64,000 nt of DNA, taken from the NCBI GenBank assembly GCA_934454635.1, contig CAKSFR010000001.1:1-64000 (forward strand), given 5' to 3'. The position numbers and the translations under genes were made by a program. Shown one piece after another: positions 1 to 7,637 of this stretch; position 1 is the stretch's first letter; the number at the start of each line of letters is the position of its first letter. The notes beneath the pieces are model-generated. The model searched no databases. It saw only the letters and a program-made list of their open reading frames with translations, and was not told the DNA's origin. The DNA comes from an uncultured Ruminiclostridium sp. Lineage in GTDB: Bacteria > Bacillota > Clostridia > Oscillospirales > Ruminococcaceae.

Positions 1-2454
1 ATTCTTGCGTACTGCGCTTTTGTGATATTCATGTATTTATTATATCATATTTTGACCTTAGCGTCAACATGCTCTAACTTCATTGTTGATTTAGATAACC
101 TCAAATTATACGAGTTCGATACTCTGCCTATTGATATCACCGACGTTGCACATGAGATGGACATAAAGCCTGATGACGCAGCCTATGACGGAAAATTTTA
201 TGAGCCGACCGGCTGGAACCTCTGGGGAGCCCAACTGACCGCAAGTGGTCGGATAACCGACAATCCGGTTTTTGTTAATAAAACGCTTGAAAACAACGAT
301 GATTTCAAAAAAGTTGACTACTTCCCTGAATATATGCCATTTTTACAGGTCACCAAAATGGATCTTATCAATTTTGATATCCCCTGCGCGGAAGCGGCAG
401 GCGGAAAGTTGACCTACACCGCAGAGGAGCATTCGGTATTCCCGACAAAGGACGGCGTGAACGAATGGAAATTCACATATGACGGCGCAGCGGCAAAAGT
501 GAAAAGCTCCGACGAGCTGTGGGCGCAGATAGATAAGATAGTCGTTACGGACGGCAAGACATACGACAGCAGCCTTGCAAGTCTGACGCCCATGAGCGCA
601 TGGGACAATGCTTATAACGACAAAAAGACGGACTCTGACGGCAAAACAATCATTAAAGTACCCAATGGCGATAACACGATACCAAAGGACATTATTGAAA
701 AGATTAAGAACAGCGGCGAAACCACAATTATCGAGTACCCCGACGGAACAAAGTGGGAGATAGACCCCGACTCAGTCGATATCGACAAGGTGCCCGACGA
801 CGGCGTTGACCTGTCCGTAACCGCTAAGACTGAATTAGCAACGGTAATCAACAAGGTCACCGGCGCGCAGTTCAAAATGCAGATTTCCATTAAACATAAC
901 GGCGAGTTTGGCTTCACCTCAACGCTCATAGTTAATCTCAGCGAGGGTATGAAGAACGCGCCCGCAGGCGATTACTTCGCAAATCTGTTCCACATTAAGA
1001 GCGACAGCGACATGGAGTGGAAGGCGTATGGCAAGCTGGATAAGAACAACATCGCAAGGCTTGAATTTACCCACGCTTCTGAGTGGGCAATAATCATCGA
1101 CCGCGACAAGCTGGACGGCAAGACCTTAAAGGAAGCGGCTTTGACTATCCCTGCTCCTGTAAAGGGCGGCAATGCGGCAACAGCTCCCGTTGTTACAGGC
1201 AGCGCAGCAGTAGAGAACTTTGAATGGTCGCCCAAAACCGCAAACGGCGTGTTTGCTCCGAATACCGAGTATACTCTGACCGTTAAGCTGAAACCTACCG
1301 CTGATATGGACACTGTATCCGCGTATCTGACGGCGACCGTGAACGGCTCTGCGGCTTCGGTTTCGGTTGACGAGAGCGCGCAGACTATCACCGTGACCTA
1401 CACATTCCCTAAGACCGAGGAAGCAAAGGTTCTGAAAGAGATTCCGCTTAATGTAATCAAGCCGATAAGGGGAGAGAGCTCTGAAAAATCCCCGACGGCC
1501 ACTAATACTCAGGTGACTATCGAGAGTTTTGAATGGTCGCCCAAAACCGCTAACGGCAGGTTTATGCCTGATACCGAATACACTCTGACAGTTACGCTGA
1601 AACCCACCGCTGATACAGATATCATATCTGAACATCTGACGGCGACCGTGAACGGTTCTGCGGCTTCGGTTTCGGTTGATGAGAACACACAGACTATCAC
1701 CGTGACCTACACATTCCCCAAGACTGAGAACGGTTCGACAGGCGGCGGAAGCAGACCTGCAAATCCGTCCGTTGCATATCCCCCTATAAACGGCGTAAGT
1801 AAGCCGTGGAGCGATATTGCGGCTGATATTTCTAAATTTGCAGTCGGTTCGGAAATTGTAATTCACCTTAACGGCAACACCACAGTACCTGCCGATGTTA
1901 TAAAGGCAATCGCAGACAGTGACATCAGCGCAACGTTTGTTGTTGACAATGCATTCGCGTGGAGCGTTGACGGCACAAAAATCACAGTGCCTGCGGCGGC
2001 TGACCTCACGCTTATCAAGTCTGCTAGTACAAAGCACGATAATCTGCGCGGTACTACGGGAATGCAGTTCAAAATCAACAACACAAGCATTCCCACCGAG
2101 CTTGAAATTGCATTTAGGGCTGCTCACGCAGGCAAGTTTGCGAATCTCTACAAGTCCGTTAACGGTAAGCTGATATTTGTCACCTGTGCAAAGCTCGGCG
2201 CTGACGGCAAGGCGGTTCTTCCCTCTGTAACCGAAACAGGCAGTTATACTGCAATGCTTTGCGAGTTCAGTGATATGCTCGGCGATATGAACAATGACGG
2301 CACTCTGAACGCGGCAGACGCAAGCGCCGTACTCAGATACATTGTCGGACTTGAAACAGGCATGAATCCGCTTATGGCTGATTTTAATGGTGACGGAAAT
2401 GTGAACGCCTTTGACGCATCTGCAATTCTGAATAAAATCGTTGGATTAGCATAA
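1..2454 (+). CDS. Dockerin-containing secreted protein, 5' end not in window
   Basis: The frame is open to the left edge, so the true start is probably outside; the first possible starts inside are GTG at 22 and ATG at 31, neither with a convincing ribosome binding site. Counting from 22 there are 810 residues. Two near-identical beta-rich repeats share the core EWSPKTANG and the ending TVTYTFPKTE; EWSP falls at residues 401 and 504, a period of 103 residues. A Gly/Ser-rich linker follows near 573-580. Residues 754-810 form a type I dockerin with two calcium-loop repeats, DMNNDGTLNAAD and DFNGDGNVNAFD, each followed by a helix. Dockerins bind cohesins on scaffoldins, so this is likely an extracellular cellulosome-type or surface component. 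No catalytic domain was recognised in the visible part, and its substrate is unknown. Confidence 0.8.
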   Translation: MLAYCAFVIFMYLLYHILTLASTCSNFIVDLDNLKLYEFDTLPIDITDVAHEMDIKPDDAAYDGKFYEPTGWNLWGAQLTASGRITDNPVFVNKTLENNDDFKKVDYFPEYMPFLQVTKMDLINFDIPCAEAAGGKLTYTAEEHSVFPTKDGVNEWKFTYDGAAAKVKSSDELWAQIDKIVVTDGKTYDSSLASLTPMSAWDNAYNDKKTDSDGKTIIKVPNGDNTIPKDIIEKIKNSGETTIIEYPDGTKWEIDPDSVDIDKVPDDGVDLSVTAKTELATVINKVTGAQFKMQISIKHNGEFGFTSTLIVNLSEGMKNAPAGDYFANLFHIKSDSDMEWKAYGKLDKNNIARLEFTHASEWAIIIDRDKLDGKTLKEAALTIPAPVKGGNAATAPVVTGSAAVENFEWSPKTANGVFAPNTEYTLTVKLKPTADMDTVSAYLTATVNGSAASVSVDESAQTITVTYTFPKTEEAKVLKEIPLNVIKPIRGESSEKSPTATNTQVTIESFEWSPKTANGRFMPDTEYTLTVTLKPTADTDIISEHLTATVNGSAASVSVDENTQTITVTYTFPKTENGSTGGGSRPANPSVAYPPINGVSKPWSDIAADISKFAVGSEIVIHLNGNTTVPADVIKAIADSDISATFVVDNAFAWSVDGTKITVPAAADLTLIKSASTKHDNLRGTTGMQFKINNTSIPTELEIAFRAAHAGKFANLYKSVNGKLIFVTCAKLGADGKAVLPSVTETGSYTAMLCEFSDMLGDMNNDGTLNAADASAVLRYIVGLETGMNPLMADFNGDGNVNAFDASAILNKIVGLA

Positions 2455-2472
2455 ATAAAGCAAGAATTATTT

Positions 2473-2504
2473 AAAGGACGCTTTTGATGAAAGGCGTCCT
2501 TTTT
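2473..2504 (+). terminator. Rho-independent terminator of the dockerin gene
   Basis: A 9-bp perfect stem, AAAGGACGC with GCGTCCTTT, is followed by a T-rich run and lies 19 bases after the dockerin stop codon. Confidence 0.85.
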
Positions 2505-2559
2505 CTCGCATAAAGAAACCACCGACCGCATCTGGGGGCTAATCAGCATTTTCTCGGTA

Positions 2560-3396
2560 TTATATTGTTTGGATTTCATTCTTTTCAGCAATATCAATTA
2601 CTTTTTTCAGCATAATAAAGCCGATAAAAGCGCAAATCACGCAAAGCAGCAGCATATAGATCGGAGCGCCGAAGCATTCGGCAGGGAACAGCTCGGGAAT
2701 TGAACCTGCCATAAATCCGAGGATAACAAGGTAAGTTCCCTGAACGTGACTGCTAAGCAGCTTGTCGAGCGCTCTGGCGGTGAGAAAGGTTCCGAGGAGA
2801 AGTCCCGCGCCGGGTGCGATAAGCGCAGGAATATCGAATTTACTTATGCTACCGATAATGCTTTCGTACATTCCAAGCATGAGCAGCATATGAGAAGCGC
2901 TTATTCCCGGGAGAACAAGTGCGACCGCGATAATGAAGCCTGCGATAAGCTGGAGAATAAATCCCGTTATGCCGTCGGAAGCGCTGAAAAGCCCTTCGGG
3001 GAGCAGTCCGATAAGCACAACGGCAGCTATTCCTGCGAGAGGACATAAAATAACAGCCGGAGTGACGCGGCTTACATTCGTTTTTTTGAAAATGAGCGGT
3101 ATTCCGCCCGCAACTGCGCCGAGAAAGAAAAATCTTAGCGGCAGACCTGCGGCTGTTTCGTTAAGAAGAAACGAAATTAGCCTTGAAATGAGAAAAAAGC
3201 CTATTCCCGCACCAAGGCAAAATTCAAGCAAAAAAATGATATTTTTCTTTGGGTCGCGGAAAAATCCGCTGACTGCGGAAATAAGCCTGTCGTAAATATT
3301 TACAGCTATCGCCATTGTACCGCCGCTTATTCCGGGGACAGTCATTGTTGAACCTATCCAAAAGCCTTTAAGAACAGTCGTTATGGTATTGCGCAT
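2560..3396 (-). CDS. DUF368 family membrane protein (PopT-like undecaprenyl-phosphate translocase)
   Basis: A 278-residue polytopic membrane protein with about eight hydrophobic segments. It carries the two inverted-repeat-like family signatures GSTMTVPGISGGTMA near the N-terminus and ALVLPGISASHMLLMLGMYE near residue 160. Established knowledge: DUF368 proteins (PopT) recycle the lipid carrier undecaprenyl phosphate across the membrane for cell-wall synthesis. The start at 3396 is preferred over an in-frame Met at 3429 because GGAGG lies 5 bases upstream of it. The gene is last in a minus-strand cluster but has its own promoter in the 84-bp gap upstream. Confidence 0.85.
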   Translation of the reverse strand: MRNTITTVLKGFWIGSTMTVPGISGGTMAIAVNIYDRLISAVSGFFRDPKKNIIFLLEFCLGAGIGFFLISRLISFLLNETAAGLPLRFFFLGAVAGGIPLIFKKTNVSRVTPAVILCPLAGIAAVVLIGLLPEGLFSASDGITGFILQLIAGFIIAVALVLPGISASHMLLMLGMYESIIGSISKFDIPALIAPGAGLLLGTFLTARALDKLLSSHVQGTYLVILGFMAGSIPELFPAECFGAPIYMLLLCVICAFIGFIMLKKVIDIAEKNEIQTI

Positions 3397-3416
3397 ATTG
3401 CCTCCGCTTAAACAGA

Positions 3417-3446
3417 TGTATATGAACAATTATATGAACATTTCAA
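3417..3446 (-). promoter_or_regulatory. Promoter of the DUF368 gene with tandem TGTTCATAT repeats in its spacer
   Basis: On the minus strand, -35 TTGAAA (3441-3446) and -10 TATACA (3417-3422) are 18 bp apart. The spacer consists of two direct copies of TGTTCATAT with 12-bp periodicity (plus-strand positions 3432-3440 and 3420-3428). The layout suggests an operator, but the regulator is unknown. Confidence 0.55.
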
Positions 3447-3480
3447 GTGTATAATACCGACAAGCGACAAAAATATGCGA

Positions 3481-4401
3481 TCATTCGCTTTTATCGGAAG
3501 TGTTTTGCTCTTCGTTTTTAAAAGCAATAAGTCTTTCAATACAGTTATCACAGACTTCCATAACGACGAAACGAACATTCTCATAATCGACGTGAGGGGG
3601 ATTTTCAACATTTTCCGGGAGATATCCCAGCAGATTTATTACAAAGCCTGAAATGGTATCGTATTCATGTTCGTCAGGGAGCGAAAGATCGAAAAGTTCC
3701 AGAACCTCGTCAGGGTCGGCTTCGCCGTTGATTTCATATTTGTCTTTGCCTATCTTTTTGATGAGCGCGTCCTCATCGTCATATTCGTCCTGTATATTGC
3801 CCATGACCGCTTCGATAAGGTCTTCAAGCGTAACTATTCCCGCTGTTCCGCCATATTCGTCAACGACGACCGCCATGCCTGTTTTCTGGCTTGTGAGAAG
3901 CTTAAAAGTATCGTTGCAGGGGCAGCTTTCGGGAATAAACACGCCTTCGCGGATAAAATCGCGCAGACTGAAGTTTTCGAGATTTTTTTCTCCGACAAGA
4001 CAAAGCAGGTCCTTTACGATAACTATTCCGACAATTTTGTCTATGTCGCCCTCAAAAACGGGGAGTCTTGAAAATCCCTCGTCAAGCGCAAGATAAATCA
4101 GGTCGTCCAGAGATTCGTTTATATCGACCGCGACGATATTTACGCGGTGCGTCATAACGTCTGAGGCGGTAAGGTCGTCGAACTCAAAAATGTTGCTTAT
4201 CATTTCGGCGGAGTCGTCTTCGATTGTGCCGTCTTCGTTTCCCGCGTCAATCATTGACATTATATCGTCCTCGGTCACGCTTTCGCCGTAACCCTCGCCG
4301 ACGGCTTTGCGCAGCAGAGCGCTAAGCCCCTTATTTAGAAGAATCAGGGGATAGAGCAGTATTTTTGCCGCTTTGTTCTCTTTTCGGGCGTCTGTGTCCA
4401 T
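3481..4401 (-). CDS. CorC/HlyC-like CBS-pair protein without the DUF21 membrane domain
   Basis: A 306-residue protein. After a short hydrophobic stretch (ILLYPLILL, near residues 14-22) come two CBS domains (about 80-140 and 145-200; the second contains VVVDEYGGTAGIVTLEDLIE) and a C-terminal CorC_HlyC transporter-associated domain (about 215-290). Established knowledge: this architecture is linked to Mg/Co efflux or resistance; CBS pairs bind adenine nucleotides. Full-length relatives carry about 150-200 residues of DUF21/CNNM membrane domain at the N-terminus. Here only the terminal segment of that region seems to remain, so the protein is short like Gram-negative CorC. It starts 37 bases after tatD, probably in the same operon. 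Confidence 0.8.
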   Translation of the reverse strand: MDTDARKENKAAKILLYPLILLNKGLSALLRKAVGEGYGESVTEDDIMSMIDAGNEDGTIEDDSAEMISNIFEFDDLTASDVMTHRVNIVAVDINESLDDLIYLALDEGFSRLPVFEGDIDKIVGIVIVKDLLCLVGEKNLENFSLRDFIREGVFIPESCPCNDTFKLLTSQKTGMAVVVDEYGGTAGIVTLEDLIEAVMGNIQDEYDDEDALIKKIGKDKYEINGEADPDEVLELFDLSLPDEHEYDTISGFVINLLGYLPENVENPPHVDYENVRFVVMEVCDNCIERLIAFKNEEQNTSDKSE

Positions 4402-4438
4402 TTAAAAATAACCAATCCTTTCAAATTGACGTGCTGTT

Positions 4439-5206
4439 TTACGGATTTAGTCCAAAAAATTCGACTGCGTTTTTGTTGCAGGCGAGTATTGCTTCGTCGG
4501 TCGATATGCCTTTTATCTGCGCCAGCTTCTCGGCTGTGAATCGTACCATGCCGCTGTCGCAGCGTTCTCCGCGGTGCGGAACCGGCGACATATAGGGGCA
4601 GTCGGTTTCAAGCATTATTTTGTCAAGCGGTATAACTTCGCACGCTTCTACCGCCTTTTTTGCATTTTTGAAAGTGAGAACTCCCGTAAAGCTTATCATC
4701 AGACCGAGCCGAAGTATTTCACGCGCGGTTTCGGAGCTTCCGGAAAAGCAATGCACAACGCCGCGGGGGCGATGCTTTTCAAGAATATCGAGCGTGTCCT
4801 TGGTGGCGTCGCGGGAGTGAATAACAACGGGAAGATTAAGCTCCTTGGCGAGTTCAAGCTGTTCTTCAAAGCAGGAAATCTGCTTTTCACGGTCAAATCC
4901 GTCGTAGTGATAGTCAAGACCGATTTCACCAATAGCCCGAACCTTTTTATTTGCGGCGAGAGCTTTTATCTGTAAAATATAATCCTCGGGGAGATTTTCA
5001 CAGTCCTCCGGGTGGATTCCGACCGCGGCATACATTCTTTCATATTTTTCCGCTAATTTCAGCGCTGCCGCGCTGCTTTTTAGCGAACAGCCCATTGTGA
5101 TTATGCTATCGACAGATTCGGCGAACAGCCGCGTGAGAAGTTCATCACGGTCGGCGTCAAATTCCTCGGCGTCATAGTGGGCGTGTGTATCGATTGTCTT
5201 TATCAT
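4439..5206 (-). CDS. tatD: TatD family metal-dependent nuclease
   Basis: 255 residues. The family hallmarks are the N-terminal DTHAHYD metal-binding motif (residues 4-10), GEIGLDYHYD, PVVIHSRDA, GVVHCFSGS and ETDCPYMSPVPHRG near the C-terminus. TatD-type enzymes are TIM-barrel, divalent-metal hydrolases with DNase/exonuclease activity proposed in DNA quality control. The start at 5206 follows AAGGA and overlaps the stop of the upstream LacI gene as ATGA, so translation is probably coupled. Longer upstream in-frame starts would run back into that gene and are rejected. Confidence 0.93.
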   Translation of the reverse strand: MIKTIDTHAHYDAEEFDADRDELLTRLFAESVDSIITMGCSLKSSAAALKLAEKYERMYAAVGIHPEDCENLPEDYILQIKALAANKKVRAIGEIGLDYHYDGFDREKQISCFEEQLELAKELNLPVVIHSRDATKDTLDILEKHRPRGVVHCFSGSSETAREILRLGLMISFTGVLTFKNAKKAVEACEVIPLDKIMLETDCPYMSPVPHRGERCDSGMVRFTAEKLAQIKGISTDEAILACNKNAVEFFGLNP

Positions 5207-6216
5207 TGGATTTTCCTTACGCTGTCCCTTTCGACCAGTTTTCCCGTAACGAGAACGCGTCCGCATTTGTAGTTGTTGTCGCGGATTTTGCGGATTATTA
5301 TTTCAACCGCTTCGTGGGACATACGATAGCTGTTCACGTCGATCGTTGTTATGCGGGGGTTTGAAATAGTCGAATAGATATGATTGTCATAGCCGACGAT
5401 AGAGATGTCTCCCGGTATGGAATATCCCTTCGCTTTAAGCTGATTTATGAGCGAATACGCGGTTTCATCGCAGTTGCACACAAAAGCGGTCGGCATTTCC
5501 GAGGGCAGGGAAAATTCGGGATATGAAATGCCGTCGGCGTTTCTGTCGTCGATTATCCAGTTGGGATTTACATGAATTTTGTTTTCAATGTGCGATTTGT
5601 AATATCCGAGATATCGATCCTGAATACTGGAGGTCGAAGCGATCGTGCCTACAAATCCTATTTTTCTGTGTCCGTTATTTATCAGATAATTTGTGAGCGT
5701 ATATGCGCCGAAAAAGTTGTCTGCGAGAACCGTTTCAACGTCGTTCTTGCCGCTGTAAAAATCCAGAAAAACGGTAGGAACGTTTGCCTGAAGAAGCGTG
5801 TTTACATAATTTTCGCTGAACTGACCGAGTACGATAACCCCGTCAACCTTTTTGTCGATGATCGAATTGGGCATTTCGCAGTTCTGCTCGTCTATATCTG
5901 AAATTACTTCAAGTATTCCGTAATAGCTCTGCTTCTGGAGCAGCTCAACTATATATCTGTAAACGACCCAGTAGAATGCGCTTGCGTCGTGGATAAAGTG
6001 CTTTGCGACAACTACGCTTATGCTGTAGGTCAAATTGTCTTTGACGGATTTTGAATTGCTGTTGAAGCGATAGCCCATTTCGTTGGCTTTCTGCTTGATT
6101 CTTTCGCGAAGCTCGTCACCTACGCCGTCCTTATCGCCAAGCGCTTTTGAAACGGTCACAGTGCTTACGCCGAGCTCTGCTGCAATATCGCTCATGGTTA
6201 CTGATTTTTTGATCAT
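5203..6216 (-). CDS. LacI family transcriptional regulator
   Basis: 337 residues. The N-terminal helix-turn-helix (VTMSDIAAELGVSTVTVSKAL, about residues 6-26) with the following hinge is typical of LacI/GalR. The rest is a periplasmic-binding-protein-like effector domain (GVIVLGQF, HRKIGFVG, ISIVGYDN, VRK end). It probably senses a sugar. The gene is read divergently from a second LacI regulator at 6571 and shares a 354-bp control region with it. It overlaps tatD by four bases, although TatD and CorC have no obvious link to sugar control. Identity of the effector cannot be told from sequence. Confidence 0.9.
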   Translation of the reverse strand: MIKKSVTMSDIAAELGVSTVTVSKALGDKDGVGDELRERIKQKANEMGYRFNSNSKSVKDNLTYSISVVVAKHFIHDASAFYWVVYRYIVELLQKQSYYGILEVISDIDEQNCEMPNSIIDKKVDGVIVLGQFSENYVNTLLQANVPTVFLDFYSGKNDVETVLADNFFGAYTLTNYLINNGHRKIGFVGTIASTSSIQDRYLGYYKSHIENKIHVNPNWIIDDRNADGISYPEFSLPSEMPTAFVCNCDETAYSLINQLKAKGYSIPGDISIVGYDNHIYSTISNPRITTIDVNSYRMSHEAVEIIIRKIRDNNYKCGRVLVTGKLVERDSVRKIQ

Positions 6217-6308
6217 GCTGTCCCCCGAAAGCCGCAGGAAAAAGCGCGCGTCTGCCTGAAAAACGGCAAATTTGAAAATTAACCCGCGGAAAATAATTTA
6301 TTACTTAT

Positions 6309-6353
6309 ATTTTAAGTTAAAAATAGAAAATTGTAAATAAACGAAAGTTACAA
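6309..6353 (-). promoter_or_regulatory. Promoter and operator-like repeat of the minus-strand LacI gene
   Basis: On the minus strand, -35 TTTACA (6332-6337) and -10 TAAAAT (6309-6314) are spaced 17 bp. An inverted repeat, TTGTAA at 6331-6336 and TTACAA at 6348-6353 with an 11-bp gap, covers the -35 region. The half-sites match those of the second LacI operator at 6463-6476, suggesting cross- or autoregulation. Confidence 0.5.
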
Positions 6354-6461
6354 AAATTTCTGTGATATTTTATATAAATAGTACAAATGCAGCAAAGACG
6401 ATTTCCGCCGTCCGCCTTAATGTTTTCAAAAAAATCTGCGAAAATTTGTTTATTGTGTACA

Positions 6462-6490
6462 TTGTAAACCGTTACATTATATGATATAAT
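6462..6490 (+). promoter_or_regulatory. Promoter and LacI-type operator of the plus-strand LacI/sugar cluster
   Basis: -35 TTGTAA (6462-6467) and -10 TATAAT (6485-6490) are 17 bp apart. The near-palindrome TGTAAACCGTTACA (6463-6476) overlaps the -35 box and spacer; it resembles LacI/CcpA-family operators. Binding there would block RNA polymerase, consistent with autorepression. The other bases of the 6217-6570 intergenic stretch are AT-rich and show nothing further that I recognise. Confidence 0.6.
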
Positions 6491-6570
6491 TAGTACATAT
6501 TTAAGGAAATGTTATATTTTACCTATGGAAAAGGGTAAAAATTAAAGAAAGATTAAATTGAGGTGACGGA

Positions 6571-7566
6571 ATGAGCGTTACGATTAAGGACGTTGCAAAG
6601 GCGGCGAATGTGTCTGTGGCAACAGTTTCACGCGTTTTGAATAAAAAAACAAACGTATCCGACGAGGCGATAGAAGCTGTAAACAAAGCGGTTGAAAGCC
6701 TTGGATACAGTCCGAATTTTCTCGGGCGTGATCTGAGAAAAAGTGAAACAAGACGAATCCTTGCGATAATTGCGTCAACGGAACAGTCCTTTTATTCCGA
6801 GGTTCTCCGAGGAATGGAAGAAGCGGCTATTGCACGCGGGTACGACGTGCTAATCGCAACTACTCGCGATGATCCGAAGCATGAAATGCACTTGCTCGGA
6901 ATGCTGTTTTCGCGTTCTGTCGACGGCGCGGTTCTGCTTGGTCCGAAGCTTGACGCGGCAACTATTTCCGGGCTTGCTGAAAATCACAATATTGCCATGT
7001 GTCTTGAACGTCTTGACGACTGCAATGTTCTTTCGGTCACCATTGATAACATAAAAGCAGGCAGGGACGCGGTTTCGTATCTCATTGAAAAGGGCAGAAA
7101 GCGTATCGGCTTGATTACTACCGCTCCGCGCAGCCAGTCGTCCGTAGACCGTGAAAAGGGGTATCGTCTTGCGCTTGAAGAGCATGGGCTTCCTTATGAT
7201 GAATCGCTCATCTATTACGGAGATTATTCTCCCGAATCGGGTACAAAGGGCTGTGAAACGCTGATGAAGCTTGACAATCCACCTGACGCGATATTTTCAA
7301 TTTCCGATATGATGGCAATCGGAGCAATGAATTATGCTCTTGCAAATGACATAAAAATAGGAACGGACGTACTGTTTTTCGGATTTGACGACATTCAGTA
7401 TTCGCACATTTTCGTTCCGCACCTTTCCACTGTTCAGCAGCCGTGCTTCCTGCAAGGAAAGCTTGTTGTTGAAAAGCTTATCGAAAATATGAAAGCGGAC
7501 GTTCCTGATAAATCGCTGTATATGCTCCCGCACAGCCTTGTTTTGCGCGAAACGACGGGAGATTGA
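6571..7566 (+). CDS. LacI family regulator of the fucosidase/galactosidase cluster
   Basis: 331 residues. The N-terminal HTH TIKDVAKAANVSVATVSRVL (residues 3-22) and the hinge sequence are canonical for LacI/GalR. The C-terminal effector domain shows GAVLLGPK, RIGLITTA, DAIFSISDMMAIGAM and LFFGFDD. The start follows GAGGTGA with suitable spacing. It lies 71 bp upstream of the GH95 fucosidase on the same strand, so it is the likely local regulator of that cluster, responding to a fucose- or galactose-containing ligand (inference). It differs clearly in sequence from the divergent LacI gene at 5203-6216, so the two are not a recent duplication. Confidence 0.92.
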   Translation: MSVTIKDVAKAANVSVATVSRVLNKKTNVSDEAIEAVNKAVESLGYSPNFLGRDLRKSETRRILAIIASTEQSFYSEVLRGMEEAAIARGYDVLIATTRDDPKHEMHLLGMLFSRSVDGAVLLGPKLDAATISGLAENHNIAMCLERLDDCNVLSVTIDNIKAGRDAVSYLIEKGRKRIGLITTAPRSQSSVDREKGYRLALEEHGLPYDESLIYYGDYSPESGTKGCETLMKLDNPPDAIFSISDMMAIGAMNYALANDIKIGTDVLFFGFDDIQYSHIFVPHLSTVQQPCFLQGKLVVEKLIENMKADVPDKSLYMLPHSLVLRETTGD

Positions 7567-7572
7567 TAAATC

Positions 7573-7602
7573 GGCAGCATTGCATACATTTGTAATGCTG
7601 CC
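7573..7602 (+). promoter_or_regulatory. Intercistronic hairpin between lacI and GH95
   Basis: A perfect 9-bp inverted repeat, GGCAGCATT and AATGCTGCC with a 12-base loop, is not followed by a T-run. It may partly terminate transcription or stabilise the 3' end of the regulator message, lowering or separating expression of the enzymes. Function is inferred only. Confidence 0.45.
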
Positions 7603-7637
7603 TTAAAAATGTAACAGGAAAGCCGAAAGGTCAGTTT

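Noticed and set aside
1126..2127. 333-residue minus-strand open frame inside the dockerin gene
   Set aside because: Its sequence is a mirror of the repeat region with no recognisable domain and no ribosome site.
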